Below, in pieces: positions 34,282 through 43,600 of a stretch of 64,000 nt of DNA. Under the pieces are notes generated by a model. The model saw nothing but the letters and a program-made list of their open reading frames with translations. It was not told the origin of the DNA and did no database searches. The stretch is taken from NCBI GenBank assembly GCA_002483145.1, contig DLHJ01000003.1, positions 310,001 through 374,000 of the forward strand, written 5' to 3'. Origin of the DNA: Cellvibrio sp. UBA7671 (GTDB taxonomy: Bacteria; Pseudomonadota; Gammaproteobacteria; Pseudomonadales; Cellvibrionaceae). Position numbers and translations under genes: made by a program. How positions within the stretch are numbered: position 1 is the stretch's first letter; every line of letters begins with the position of its first letter.

Positions 34282-35809
34282 AAACAACTCCTGAGGGTTG
34301 TTGTGAAGAGGATGGCTGAGTAGTGGTGTCGGAATAAATTGCCGCAATCGCATTCAGGTACTGGCCAAGAATGGCTGCACGGCGCAAACGGCCATTGTCG
34401 GTAAGCAATTGGTTGGCTGGTGTAAAGGGGTCAGCGGCGACAATAAATTTTTGCACGCGCGCGTAATCCGGCAAGTGTTGATTAATGCGGCGGATATCTT
34501 GCGCAATTTGCTCAGCAATAATTTCTACGGAGGCGGGCACGATTATCGCGCTGCAAAAAGGTTGTGAATCACCAATCACCATTACCTGTGCGATTGACCT
34601 GCACAGCGACAATTCCGCTTCGATCCATTCGGGAGAGATATTGCGCCCGAAACTGCTGATCAACAGATTTTTTTGGCGTCCGGTGATAAAAACAAATCCT
34701 TCGCCATCGATGTAACCCAAGTCCCCTGTGTCCAGCCATTCGTCTTGCGTCTGCGCAGCTTGACCGAGATAGCCGTTAAACACATTGCCACGCACTTTAA
34801 TTACACCATTATCAATTTTTATATCGACATGATTCAGCGCTTTACCCACGCTGCCAATCTTGTCTGCAACGGGCGAATTCAAACTCACCACCGACGCGCA
34901 TTCTGACAAACCATAACCTTCATACACAGGGATTTTCACTGCGCGCGCTTGTTCAATTAGTACTGCCGGTGTGCGCGCACCGCCTACTGCAATAAACCAC
35001 AGCGATGCAGGTAAACCAAAACCCTGTGCACTCGCGGCAACAAAACCCTGCAAAATTTGCGGCAACACAATCAGACTATTTGGCTGGTATTGATGCAGCG
35101 TTTGTAAAAGAGTTGGCAAGGATAATTGCGAGCTGCCGGTCAAACCCAGTGCAGCACCGGGCAAGACGACAACGCGTTTGCCGAGATAAAGTGGAACATA
35201 AACGCCTGCGACATTTTCCAGCAATGTACTTAAGGGTAATAAATTTAGATGGGTGTTTAGGTCGCCGGTGTTTATTCCGGAGTAGATTCTTTCAGCCAGA
35301 GCCAGCGTGACGTTTTCCAGTGCGGAGGTGGATAAACACACACCCTTGGGCGTTCCCGTTGTGCCTGAAGTAAAAGTGATTTTGGCAACCGACGTAATTG
35401 CCGCCGTGGTATCAGTTACATTTAGTTGATCGAGATAAATTGACGCAAGCGGTGAATTTTTTCGTTCGCTGATGTCGGTTATTTGCTCTATATCGCCACA
35501 CACTAACAGGCAAGGTAATTGCGCTTGTGCAATCACATGTTGCAATTGTGTGCGAGAAAAAAAGCGTGGCAGCGGCACTAAGGTTATGCCGGCTTTCCAA
35601 GCAGCGAGGTCGGCAACAACCCACTCGATGGAATTCTCGCCCCATAAACCGGAGCGACCAATATTCTGTGTGCTCAACCAGGTTGCCAACTCATCAATCT
35701 GCGCAGCGAGTTGTGCATAAGTGAGCTGAGTTGTCTGGCCCGTTAGCGCAATTTTTTCTGGTGTGCTACTAGCGTGCTGGTAAATAGCGGCAAGAATTTT
35801 ATTCATCAT
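34268..35809 (-). CDS. AMP-binding acyl-CoA synthetase / ligase
   Basis: A 513-residue adenylate-forming enzyme. It has the P-loop-like TFTSGTTGTPKGV (about 145-157), VYEGYGLSECASV, DTGDLGYI and the C-terminal NLLISSFGRNISPEWIEAEL hinge; the final catalytic Lys region is less clear near the end. It should activate a carboxylic acid, probably a fatty acid, as acyl-AMP and then pass it to CoA or another acceptor. Two adjacent ATGs (35809 and 35806) follow GGAG. It overlaps the thermostable-hemolysin gene by 11 bases, showing tight translational coupling. Confidence 0.88.
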   Translation of the reverse strand: MMNKILAAIYQHASSTPEKIALTGQTTQLTYAQLAAQIDELATWLSTQNIGRSGLWGENSIEWVVADLAAWKAGITLVPLPRFFSRTQLQHVIAQAQLPCLLVCGDIEQITDISERKNSPLASIYLDQLNVTDTTAAITSVAKITFTSGTTGTPKGVCLSTSALENVTLALAERIYSGINTGDLNTHLNLLPLSTLLENVAGVYVPLYLGKRVVVLPGAALGLTGSSQLSLPTLLQTLHQYQPNSLIVLPQILQGFVAASAQGFGLPASLWFIAVGGARTPAVLIEQARAVKIPVYEGYGLSECASVVSLNSPVADKIGSVGKALNHVDIKIDNGVIKVRGNVFNGYLGQAAQTQDEWLDTGDLGYIDGEGFVFITGRQKNLLISSFGRNISPEWIEAELSLCRSIAQVMVIGDSQPFCSAIIVPASVEIIAEQIAQDIRRINQHLPDYARVQKFIVAADPFTPANQLLTDNGRLRRAAILGQYLNAIAAIYSDTTTQPSSSQQPSGVVYDIF

Positions 35810-36554
35810 TCAGCTCCGTAGAATGTGCAGTGTCCAGCGCTGTTAATTGGTTGGCCGCACGCAGTTGCGCACAGATTTTTTCAATCGGACGGCTGATAGC
35901 GGCAACGGTTGCGCGATACATTGGGTTTTTGCGTGCGGCGGCCATCGCCGGGCGGTTATCACCAAACATGACTTGTGGATTATTGGTGTAATAGCTGCCC
36001 CAGCTGGCGCCACCATCGGGCAATCTCGCGGGGTCAGCTTCGGCCAGCACGATGGGTGAATAACGCAAGCGTGCGAGCAGCGCTTTGACTTCGCGAGTGC
36101 CCGTAAACATCACATAGTTATAACCCAGGCGCTCCATCACTTCACCAATCACTATAAACAGTAATAAGCTGCTGCCTTTCCAGGTGGACACTAAATTGCC
36201 GACTTCAATAATTTGATCGCGTGCGACTTGCATGCTGAGTTTTTCGCTAATTACCTGTTCAACCGGCGCATTCAAATATTGTTCAGCAAACACCTTGCCG
36301 TTACCGGCGGACGCCAAGCCCACGGCCGCTGAATATTCACCGCCGCAGCGCAGGCTGATAAGGTTGGGCAGAAAATGAGTAACCTCGGCGTGATGCACGC
36401 CGGTAAAACGGTCGTGAATATAAGCTTCAACCACTGCACGTTCAGGTGAGCTGGGAGTATGCAACCCAAAACGGGGAATGCGGATCTGCGGCAGGCGCGG
36501 CATATGCCAGCTAGCTATGGAGGCTTCAGGTAGGGTAGCGGACAGATCTTTCAT
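35799..36554 (-). CDS. Thermostable-hemolysin family protein (GNAT-like)
   Basis: A 251-residue member of the thermostable hemolysin family, named after a Vibrio protein. Typical signatures are RAVVEAYIHDRF, EQYLNAPVEQVI, IIEVGNLVS and GSYYTNNPQVMFGD. The central fold resembles GNAT acyltransferases and autoinducer synthases, so transfer of an acyl group is more plausible than membrane lysis in this setting. This is inference from motif layout. It is the first gene of the ten-gene operon. GAGGA precedes the ATG, and a PmrA-type box lies 51-67 bases upstream. Confidence 0.8.
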   Translation of the reverse strand: MKDLSATLPEASIASWHMPRLPQIRIPRFGLHTPSSPERAVVEAYIHDRFTGVHHAEVTHFLPNLISLRCGGEYSAAVGLASAGNGKVFAEQYLNAPVEQVISEKLSMQVARDQIIEVGNLVSTWKGSSLLLFIVIGEVMERLGYNYVMFTGTREVKALLARLRYSPIVLAEADPARLPDGGASWGSYYTNNPQVMFGDNRPAMAAARKNPMYRATVAAISRPIEKICAQLRAANQLTALDTAHSTELNDE

Positions 36555-36604
36555 ACTGCATCCTCGGATTTGGGATTTCTTAGGATGTAGATTAGGGAAA
36601 GAAA

Positions 36605-36621
36605 CTTAAGGGAAAATTAAG
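36605..36621 (-). promoter_or_regulatory. PmrA/QseB-type box upstream of the ten-gene operon
   Basis: On the minus strand the site reads CTTAAT-TTTCC-CTTAAG, a perfect fit to YTTAAK-N5-YTTAAK, the box bound by PmrA and closely by QseB. It lies 51-67 bases upstream of the first operon gene, and a QseB/PmrA-like regulator is encoded in the same operon. A TAATCT element about ten bases downstream may be part of the promoter. Confidence 0.65.
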
Positions 36622-36730
36622 CCAGGGAAATTACGCCAGAAAAGAAAAATAATTGCCTGAAGCCAATCAAGCTGTTAACAATACGCAGCCGTTAACCAGT
36701 CTTAATAATAACGAAAGCAAGGAGAACATC

Positions 36731-37915
36731 ATGGGCGATAGATTTACCGAAATAACTCACACATCCTGGTTTAGCCGAATTGGATCATCAATTAAAGGGT
36801 TGCTATTCGGCATCCTGTTTATTGTTATTGGTGTATGCCTGCTGTTCTGGAATGAAGGGCGTGCAGTCAAAACTCACAAAGCACTGGTGGAGTCGCAGGG
36901 TCTGGTTGTTTCCATTAATGCGCAGGAGGCAGCGCCGCAGATGAATGGCAAGTTGGTGCATCTAACCGGTGAAGCCACTAGCACACAAACACTCAGCGAC
37001 AATCTCTTGCCTGTGAGTGTGCAAGCATTGAAATTGCAGCGAAAAGTGGAAACCTATCAGTGGGAAGAAACATCGCACAGCGAAGAGAAAAAAAATATGG
37101 GTGGCGATACGGAAACCATCACCACTTATAGCTATGAAAAAGTGTGGTCCGAAAAATACATCGACTCATCCGCTTTTAAAAAACCTACCGGCCACCAAAA
37201 CCCGGAAAAATGGCGTTACCAATCTGAGCTTTGGACAGCTGATCAGATTAGTATTGGCCAATACCAATTATCGGAAACCCATAAAAATAAGATCAATAAT
37301 TTTCAAACCCTGGTAATCCCACGCAACATTGAATTACCAAAAGGTGTGGCGCAAAACAGCGATGGCTTTTATTACGGGAAGGATGAGCGGCAACCCAAGA
37401 TTGGCGACCAACAAATCTCATTTAGTTATATTCCCGCACAAACCTATAGTGTGATCGGCGATCTCGCGGGGACAACGCTCACGGAACATATCGCTAGTAA
37501 TGGACGTTCAATTGCCTTATTGCAAGCGGGCATGCATACCGCAGATGCCATGTTTGAAAAAGCCAAAAGCGACAATGCAACTTTGACCTGGATGATTAGA
37601 TTGGCAGGCAGCCTATTGCTGATAATTGCATTCAATATGATTTTCAAACCCTTATCGGTACTGGCAGATATTGCTCCGCTATTTGGCAATATCGTTGCGA
37701 TAGGCACAGGCATTGTCAGTTTTTTATTGGGAATTATTTCGGCGTTAACTACGATCAGTATTGCGTGGATTTTTTATCGCCCGCTCGTGGGGCTCGTGCT
37801 TTTAGTTGTTGCAGCCGGATTGGTTTATTTGCTGAAACACAAATCAAATCAAGTAGCGAAACAATCACTGCGTCAACACTCCATCGACGAACCCATACGC
37901 GCTGCGGGAAATTGA
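36731..37915 (+). CDS. TMEM43 family membrane protein
   Basis: A 394-residue membrane protein with one TM near the N-terminus (about 25-45), a large non-cytoplasmic domain (about 46-285) and three to four TMs at the C-terminus. The order TM - LLFWNEGRAVKTHKAL - domain - TMs is that of TMEM43/LUMA homologues in bacteria, whose function is unknown. The ATG at 36731 is used because AAGGAGAAC precedes it. It is divergent from the ten-gene operon and ends at a strong terminator. Confidence 0.85.
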   Translation: MGDRFTEITHTSWFSRIGSSIKGLLFGILFIVIGVCLLFWNEGRAVKTHKALVESQGLVVSINAQEAAPQMNGKLVHLTGEATSTQTLSDNLLPVSVQALKLQRKVETYQWEETSHSEEKKNMGGDTETITTYSYEKVWSEKYIDSSAFKKPTGHQNPEKWRYQSELWTADQISIGQYQLSETHKNKINNFQTLVIPRNIELPKGVAQNSDGFYYGKDERQPKIGDQQISFSYIPAQTYSVIGDLAGTTLTEHIASNGRSIALLQAGMHTADAMFEKAKSDNATLTWMIRLAGSLLLIIAFNMIFKPLSVLADIAPLFGNIVAIGTGIVSFLLGIISALTTISIAWIFYRPLVGLVLLVVAAGLVYLLKHKSNQVAKQSLRQHSIDEPIRAAGN

Positions 37916-37954
37916 TATATCAATAGCGGCAACGCTTAGGATTATAAGCGCCAA

Positions 37955-37992
37955 AAAAATCCCGCATTTATTTCCATAAATGCGGGATTTTT
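37955..37992 (+). terminator. Terminator after the TMEM43 gene
   Basis: A 16-bp stem (aaaaatcccgcattta / taaatgcgggattttt) with a 6-nt loop, 40 bases past the stop. It can also serve the convergent small OMP gene. Confidence 0.9.
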
Positions 37993-38032
37993 CTGACTGA
38001 AAATCATCCATTCAGTTTTCTACGTGCACAGA

Positions 38033-38626
38033 TTAGAACGTGAACTGCAAACTCACACTGGCATAGTCAACATCCATATCAATATCATCTGGCTGCAGAA
38101 CGTTGATTTCATCACGTGAGATTTCGAAATTAAAACGCTCATACTCAACACGCAAATCCAAATGTTCGGCTAGACGAAACTTGGTGCCGACCCCCCAGAA
38201 TGTCTCATCACCATCTGAATCGCTACTGGTAATGAATTCGGATGTATCGATATTCGTGTCTGCATCCCACCACATTTGCCCGCCTTTCGCATAGATTGAA
38301 AAGCTTTGCGAAATCGGCAACTCAAGAATCAAATCTAGCGTTTTACCTTTGATATCAATATCAAACGCTTCATTACCGGATTCGTCAAAATCGATGTAGG
38401 CTGCTTCAATACCAATAAATTCGTTTATTTTAAAAACGGCGAAGGCTTTTTTCGCCGCTTCCTCTTCATCAAAATCGCCATCTTTCAACTTGGTCAAACC
38501 GTAACCGCCACCAATGGAAAACTCGGGACTATATTGCCAGCCATTGCCTGACGCCCTGTCTTCTTGCGCAACAGCAGCGGTTGACAATGCACTGACACAT
38601 AAAATGGCTAATAAATTTTTGTTCAT
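38033..38626 (-). CDS. Small outer-membrane beta-barrel protein (OmpA/OmpW-like fold)
   Basis: A 197-residue exported protein. The signal peptide ends VAAQ-E, and an eight-strand barrel follows (FSIGGGYGLTKLKDGDFDEE, FGVGTKFRLAEHLDLRVEYE) ending SLQFTF. The acidic, Asp-rich loops and the order of strands match the porin-family / OmpA-like beta-barrel proteins annotated in many gammaproteobacteria. It stands alone between terminators. Confidence 0.75.
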   Translation of the reverse strand: MNKNLLAILCVSALSTAAVAQEDRASGNGWQYSPEFSIGGGYGLTKLKDGDFDEEEAAKKAFAVFKINEFIGIEAAYIDFDESGNEAFDIDIKGKTLDLILELPISQSFSIYAKGGQMWWDADTNIDTSEFITSSDSDGDETFWGVGTKFRLAEHLDLRVEYERFNFEISRDEINVLQPDDIDMDVDYASVSLQFTF

Positions 38627-38703
38627 AGTGATAACTCCATTAATTTAAAAGACGTCATCACAATATAAAAAACTATTTTTTTCGTCTGTACGTTAACGCA
38701 CTC

Positions 38704-38732
38704 AAAAAAAAGCCCGCATGTTGCGGGCTTTA
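38704..38732 (-). terminator. Terminator after ybiT
   Basis: The stem aagcccgca / tgcgggctt with a short loop has an eight-base A-run on the plus strand, which reads as a T-run in the minus direction. It lies 25 bases past the ybiT stop. Confidence 0.85.
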
Positions 38733-38756
38733 ATCGAACCATTGCGCGAGCAAATA

Positions 38757-40346
38757 TTACATAGTGTAAATGCCCTGACTGCGCAAATAATCTTCATAGT
38801 TACCGTGGAAATCGATCAAGCCTGTCGGCTGCATATCAATAATTCTGGTGGCCAGTGACGAAACAAATTCGCGGTCATGGCTGACGAAAATCAACGTGCC
38901 GGGATAATTTTCCAGCGCGAGGTTTAAGGCCTCAATCGATTCCATATCCAAGTGGTTGGTGGGTTCATCCATCAACAATACGTTGGGGTTTATCAGGCTG
39001 AGTTTGCCAAACAACATGCGGCCTTTTTCACCGCCGGATAATACTTTTACATTTTTCTTTACTTCATCGTTGGAAAAAAGCATGCGACCCAAGGCACTGC
39101 GCACTAATTGCTCGTCGCCTTTGGTCCACTGTTTCATCCAATCAAACACAATTGCATTATCGGCAAAATCAGCAGCATGATCTTGCGCGAAATAACCTAT
39201 TTCCGCCTGCTCCGCCCATTTCACTGTGCCCGCGTCAGGTTGTAAGTCGCCATACAAACAGCGCAGTAATGTGGTTTTACCGGCGCCGTTCGGGCCGATA
39301 ATCGCGATACGCTCACCCGCTTCTACCTGCATATTTAAATCAGTGAATAGTGGACGGTCGTAACCCTTGCTGACACCATCCAAGGTTACCGCTTGACGGT
39401 GCAATTTTTTGTTTTGGTTGAAGCGAATGTAGGGGCTTACGCGGCTCGATGGCTTGATGTCATCCAACTGGATTTTATCAATTTGTTTTGCGCGCGAGGT
39501 GGCCTGCTTGGCTTTGGAGGCGTTAGCAGAGAAGCGGCTTACGAAAGTTTGCAGCTCGGCAATTTGCGCTTTCTTTTTCGCATTTTCGTTTAATAATTTT
39601 TCGCGCGCTTGCTCTGACGCCATCATATAGTCGTCGTAATTGCCCGGGTAAACGCGCAGCTCGCCGTAATCCAGGTCCGCCATGTGGGTGCACACGGAAT
39701 TCAAAAAGTGGCGGTCATGCGAGATGATAATGATGGTGCTGTTGCGCTGGGTGAGCATGCCTTCCAACCAGCGAATGGTGTTGATATCGAGGTTGTTGGT
39801 TGGTTCGTCGAGCAGTAATACATCGGGATCAGCGAACAATGCTTGCGCGAGTAACACACGCAATTTCCAACCTGGAGCAACGGCGCTCATAGGGCCAAAA
39901 TGTTGTTCGATGGGAATATCCAGACCGAGTAATAATTCGCCCGCACGGGATTCGGCGGTGTAGCCATCCATTTCCGCAAACGCCACTTCCAATTCAGCAA
40001 CGCGCATGCCGTCGTCTTCGCTCATATCCGGCAAGGCATAAATGCGGTCGCGCTCAGCCTTCACCGCCCAGAGTTCGGTATGGCCCATGATCACGGTATC
40101 GACTACGGAAAACTCTTCGTAGGCGAATTGATCCTGCTTCAATTTACCCAAACGAACGTTGGGTTCGAGCATCACCTGGCCGGCAGAGGGTTCGAGATCG
40201 CCACCGAGGATTTTCATAAAGGTGGATTTACCGCAGCCGTTAGCGCCGATCAACCCATAGCGGTTGCTGTTGTTGAATTTGACCGAAACGTTTTCAAAAA
40301 GCGGTTTTGCACCAAATTGCATGGTGATGTTGGCGGTGGAGATCAC
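38757..40346 (-). CDS. ybiT: ABC-F family ATPase YbiT
   Basis: A 529-residue soluble protein with two ABC ATPase domains joined by a helical linker (about 240-300), closely similar to E. coli YbiT (530 residues). Walker A motifs are GANGCGKST and GPNGAGKTT, and each domain has LLLDEPTN or LLMDEPTN followed by HDR. ABC-F proteins bind the ribosomal E site and relieve stalled or arrested translation. The start is GTG at 40346, matching the usual N-terminus ahead of the conserved TMQFG; upstream codons would add about 27 unrelated residues. Confidence 0.94.
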   Translation of the reverse strand: MISTANITMQFGAKPLFENVSVKFNNSNRYGLIGANGCGKSTFMKILGGDLEPSAGQVMLEPNVRLGKLKQDQFAYEEFSVVDTVIMGHTELWAVKAERDRIYALPDMSEDDGMRVAELEVAFAEMDGYTAESRAGELLLGLDIPIEQHFGPMSAVAPGWKLRVLLAQALFADPDVLLLDEPTNNLDINTIRWLEGMLTQRNSTIIIISHDRHFLNSVCTHMADLDYGELRVYPGNYDDYMMASEQAREKLLNENAKKKAQIAELQTFVSRFSANASKAKQATSRAKQIDKIQLDDIKPSSRVSPYIRFNQNKKLHRQAVTLDGVSKGYDRPLFTDLNMQVEAGERIAIIGPNGAGKTTLLRCLYGDLQPDAGTVKWAEQAEIGYFAQDHAADFADNAIVFDWMKQWTKGDEQLVRSALGRMLFSNDEVKKNVKVLSGGEKGRMLFGKLSLINPNVLLMDEPTNHLDMESIEALNLALENYPGTLIFVSHDREFVSSLATRIIDMQPTGLIDFHGNYEDYLRSQGIYTM

Positions 40347-40470
40347 GGGTATTTTCTCTGCGACTGTGCGACTAAAAAGGGATAGATTAAAGAGCAATAA
40401 GGATAAGTGGGTAAAAAAGGCGCGCATTTTAGCCTAATTACATCAGCTTAAGGGATTTTTGTGACGGATA

Positions 40471-40496
40471 AAAAATGCCCGCACGCGGCGGGCATT
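40471..40496 (-). terminator. Terminator after the first phosphate-binding-like gene
   Basis: A 9-bp stem (aatgcccgc / gcgggcatt) with a 5-nt loop is followed in the minus direction by a T-run. It lies 27 bases beyond the stop. Confidence 0.85.
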
Positions 40497-40522
40497 ATGT
40501 ACAACGGGTTTACCAGTAAAGA

Positions 40523-40948
40523 TTAAGGCAGCTTGAAGACCACTTTCACGCTGGCATCAACCGCACTGGCGTCCACGTACCCGATCATATTGGGGTTAGC
40601 AGCAACCAGTGCTTTTACTGCGGCATCGTCACCCGCGTCTTTGGGTGGCGTACCCTTGCCGGTGAAGACTAACTGCGACCAGTAAGCTTTGTACTGGCTA
40701 GCGTTTTTCTTGCATACAGCTTCATTGAATTTATCGCGCGCCGCCGAGCCTTCATTTTGATTCACCGGCACAGCTTGGCCACCCGAGGGGAAGCTTTTGC
40801 TTTTGCCAAGGAACAAGCGTGATACATCATCTTCAGTTAGGGAATCAAAACCTGCTGATGGGTGCACAATAACGGCGACTTCGGCAAAGCAGAAGCTGGA
40901 TAAGCTAAGTACAAGGCTGGCTGCCAATGATTTGAATACAGTTTTCAT
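40523..40948 (-). CDS. Small periplasmic phosphate-binding-like protein, copy 1
   Basis: A 141-residue exported protein with a signal peptide to CFAE and a short PBP-like (PstS-type) domain: VHPSAGFDSLTEDDV, LFLGKSKSFP, NQNEGSAARDKFN and NPNMIGYVDA. The length is about half of a normal PstS, so it may bind a ligand as a dimer or act as a co-sensor. In the mature part 110 of 119 residues match copy 2 (43601-44026). It is cotranscribed with a porin 14 bases upstream. Confidence 0.82.
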   Translation of the reverse strand: MKTVFKSLAASLVLSLSSFCFAEVAVIVHPSAGFDSLTEDDVSRLFLGKSKSFPSGGQAVPVNQNEGSAARDKFNEAVCKKNASQYKAYWSQLVFTGKGTPPKDAGDDAAVKALVAANPNMIGYVDASAVDASVKVVFKLP

Positions 40949-40962
40949 AGTAGCAACTCTCC

Positions 40963-42126
40963 TTAAAACACGGCTTGTAAGGCAACAGACAACACTTTCT
41001 GCTCGCCTCTTACATCATCAACATCATCGAGCTGCAACTTGAGCGCAGTACCTGAGGCAACATCCCAGCGGGTACCAAGACTGATAACGTCACGCTCAAC
41101 ATTGCGCGCAGCGGCGATGGCATCGAGAGTGCCAATCAACTGTGCTGTTTGGGCACTGGCGGGTATACCAGCCGAAAGCGCGGCAATTTCATCATCCGCT
41201 TTGGAGCCAGTCACATGGAACAGGAAATCCCCAAAGCGCAGGCCAACCATTACGTAGTCGCGCACGTTTTTAGCCAACATGGTTTCCTTGACTTCAAACT
41301 CTACGTGCTCTGCTGCCGCAACAAACATACCCGTGTCGATATTAAGACCTATCTGTGCAAAGGTGCCCTGATCGTCATCGATAGTGATGCGGGGTGCCAG
41401 ATAGGCGAAATTTGTATCAGCCTCCAGTTGCGCTACAAAACCATCCAATGTCGGGCTAAATACGTCCACGGTCAGATCCGACTGGTGATAAGCGGCACGG
41501 AAGTTCCACCAATCTTTGCCAAAAGTAACAGCAACACCCATTTGGTTGCGCAGGCTGGCGTTGCCCTGGGTACCATCTTCAAAACTGAAATCGGAATCAA
41601 AGCTGCCGAAATAGGCCTGGAAGCTGGTATCGAAACTCCCCAGGGCTGCCGTCAGGTAATAGTCGATGCCATCAACACTATTAAACGGCAAGTAGTACAC
41701 CTCGTTGGGTGCACTAATCCAGGGATAGGAATAGCCTACATCCAGGAAGTCTGAATACATGTACAACGGGGTGCGCAGACGGCCAGCGCGCACCTTGCCG
41801 TTGTCAGATGCCTGCCAGGTGAGGTAAGCCCATTCGGCATCCACCTGGTAGTCATTTTCACTGCGTGCGAGCAACTGGGCAGTTGCGGTAATTCGCTCAC
41901 TCACCTTGCCCGTCACCTGCAAACCCAACAGGTTGCGATCAAAGGTTAAATCCTCTTCGCTATAACCATCGTAGCTAACGCTGGTTTCATCATCGACCAT
42001 GCCACCACCAACCGACAAAAAGCCGGAGATGCCCACATCGGACGCTTGCGCAAGAGGCGCAAACATCACGCTCGCCATGGCAAGCGCGATGCCATGTTTT
42101 TTGTGTATTTTGTTAATTAAACTCAT
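40963..42126 (-). CDS. Porin-like outer-membrane protein, copy 1
   Basis: A 387-residue exported barrel protein. The signal peptide ends PLAQASD, and the body has alternating strands such as SGFLSVGGGM, EWAYLTWQASDN, VRAGRLRTPLYMYSDFLDVG and a final SVALQAVF. AGGAGAGG precedes the ATG at 42126. It is clearly paralogous to the protein at 44039-45235. The partner gene behind it encodes a phosphate-binding-like protein, so it may admit the same class of anion. Substrate not known. Confidence 0.82.
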   Translation of the reverse strand: MSLINKIHKKHGIALAMASVMFAPLAQASDVGISGFLSVGGGMVDDETSVSYDGYSEEDLTFDRNLLGLQVTGKVSERITATAQLLARSENDYQVDAEWAYLTWQASDNGKVRAGRLRTPLYMYSDFLDVGYSYPWISAPNEVYYLPFNSVDGIDYYLTAALGSFDTSFQAYFGSFDSDFSFEDGTQGNASLRNQMGVAVTFGKDWWNFRAAYHQSDLTVDVFSPTLDGFVAQLEADTNFAYLAPRITIDDDQGTFAQIGLNIDTGMFVAAAEHVEFEVKETMLAKNVRDYVMVGLRFGDFLFHVTGSKADDEIAALSAGIPASAQTAQLIGTLDAIAAARNVERDVISLGTRWDVASGTALKLQLDDVDDVRGEQKVLSVALQAVF

Positions 42127-42267
42127 CAATAACCTCTCCTAAAGTTAGCCACAATTTTCCACAACACATTTCAAACAACATCAATCAGCCAATCGAAAAT
42201 AAACCGCTTTCAGGATTCGCTTATGAATTTTTATGCGATGGTTTTTTATCGAACCTTCACTTCACTC

Positions 42268-43215
42268 TCACTGCTTTATAGTTGCACGCATTTCATCGAG
42301 CATTTTTTTTGCTTTGGCATTACCTTGGGCGACCGCTTTTTGTAGCCAGTCTTCTGCTACAGCGGAGTCTTTTTTTGCGCCTTTGCCAGTGAAATACATG
42401 TAACCAACAATTAATTGGGCCTCGTCATAACCCTGGTTAGCCGCCTTTAGATACCACTCGAATGCCGCTGAAATATTTTTATCAACACCCATGCCCTGGT
42501 CATACATGTAACCCAACATGTATTGCGCGTTGCGATTGCCCGTTTGGGCGACTTCATTAAACAGGGAAAAAGAGAGGGGATAATTCTGCGCTAATATCTG
42601 GCCATTCAGATAAAAATACGCAAGGGTGTATTTAGCATCGAGGTGACCTGCATCCGCTGCCTTGCGATACCATCCTAACGCGGCATCAATGTCCTGTTGA
42701 ACACCATCACCTTTGTACAAAATATTGGCGAGTTCATATTGCGCATCGAGATTGCCATTAGCGGCGGCAGCCTGAAACCATTCAACAGCTTTGGTGATGT
42801 CTTTTTCGTGCAGCTTGCCCTGGTAGTACACGAGCGCCAATTCATATTGCGCTGCGAATGAGCCCTGTTCAGCCGCTTTGTTCAACCACTCGATGGCAGC
42901 GTCTGTATCCTGCTCAACGCCTTCACCCGCAAGGTACATCTTGCCAATCTGGTAACTCGAATCGATGTAGCCCTGGCTGGCAGATTTTTTAAACCAGGCC
43001 ATTGCCCGACCGGCATCCTTGGGCATCCCCAAACCGTCCTTTTGCATAAGCCCCAGATAGTATCTCGCCTCCGCATTTCCCACCGATGCCAACTGGCGGA
43101 ACTCTGCCAGCGCGATATCGTATTTTTGTTTCTTAAACGCTTTAATGCCGTCAGTTAAGGTGGCGGAGGCTGCCATGCTAAATACACAACCAACGAAGAT
43201 CAGAAACCATTTCAT
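42268..43215 (-). CDS. Sel1-repeat exported protein
   Basis: A 315-residue exported protein: a signal peptide (to AASA, about 20) followed by seven Sel1-like repeats of 36 residues (patterns such as AQYELALVYYQGK, AKYTLAYFYLNGQ, AQYMLGYMYDQGMGV). Sel1 repeats form a right-handed helical solenoid for protein binding. ATG 43215 was chosen because the signal peptide begins there. It sits between the two porin/binding-protein pairs on the same strand and may have been bypassed or enclosed by their duplication. Confidence 0.87.
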   Translation of the reverse strand: MKWFLIFVGCVFSMAASATLTDGIKAFKKQKYDIALAEFRQLASVGNAEARYYLGLMQKDGLGMPKDAGRAMAWFKKSASQGYIDSSYQIGKMYLAGEGVEQDTDAAIEWLNKAAEQGSFAAQYELALVYYQGKLHEKDITKAVEWFQAAAANGNLDAQYELANILYKGDGVQQDIDAALGWYRKAADAGHLDAKYTLAYFYLNGQILAQNYPLSFSLFNEVAQTGNRNAQYMLGYMYDQGMGVDKNISAAFEWYLKAANQGYDEAQLIVGYMYFTGKGAKKDSAVAEDWLQKAVAQGNAKAKKMLDEMRATIKQ

Positions 43216-43521
43216 GTTCAAACATCCAGAGTGCTGTAGTGGTTTTATAGGGTGCAACTGCGTGCAACCTCTTATCCAAGTTACAAATAGTTTCCACGCA
43301 AACTCAGCCACAGCGAGGTTCATAGCGCGGCGATGAGGGCATGGGGGATTGAAGTTATTATTAAAATGGGGAAAAGCGCAGGCGTTAACTATTTGACCGA
43401 CTTAGATATAGTCTTGTCGCATATATCATATTTTCATATGCAATCTAAATTGTCGCACAACTGGTTCTCGCATGCATATTTCAGTGCCAAAAATGTGTTT
43501 GGGTATACATTTTAGACGACT

Positions 43522-43552
43522 AACAAGGCCCCGCTTGATACGGGGTCTTGTT
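43522..43552 (-). terminator. Terminator after the second phosphate-binding-like gene
   Basis: A long stem (aacaaggccccg / cggggtcttgtt, one mismatch) with a 7-nt loop, about 50 bases past the stop. The T-tract is short, so it may be less efficient. Confidence 0.6.
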
Positions 43553-43600
43553 AACCAGTGGTGAATATCATCGTTATCAACCGGCTTCACCAGCCCACAG

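Noticed and set aside
35799-36554. True haemolysin toxin
   Set aside because: The name comes from a Vibrio founding protein. Operon context with an acyl ligase and diiron enzyme and a GNAT-like fold favour an enzymatic role.
41149-41754. 201-codon plus-strand reading frame
   Set aside because: Fully opposite the porin copy 1 gene; the protein has no domain or signal and the porin frame is clearly real.
43333-43515. 60-codon plus-strand frame between Sel1 and binding-protein genes
   Set aside because: No ribosome site, no domain and no hydrophobic pattern; the region more likely contains only promoter and terminator sequence.
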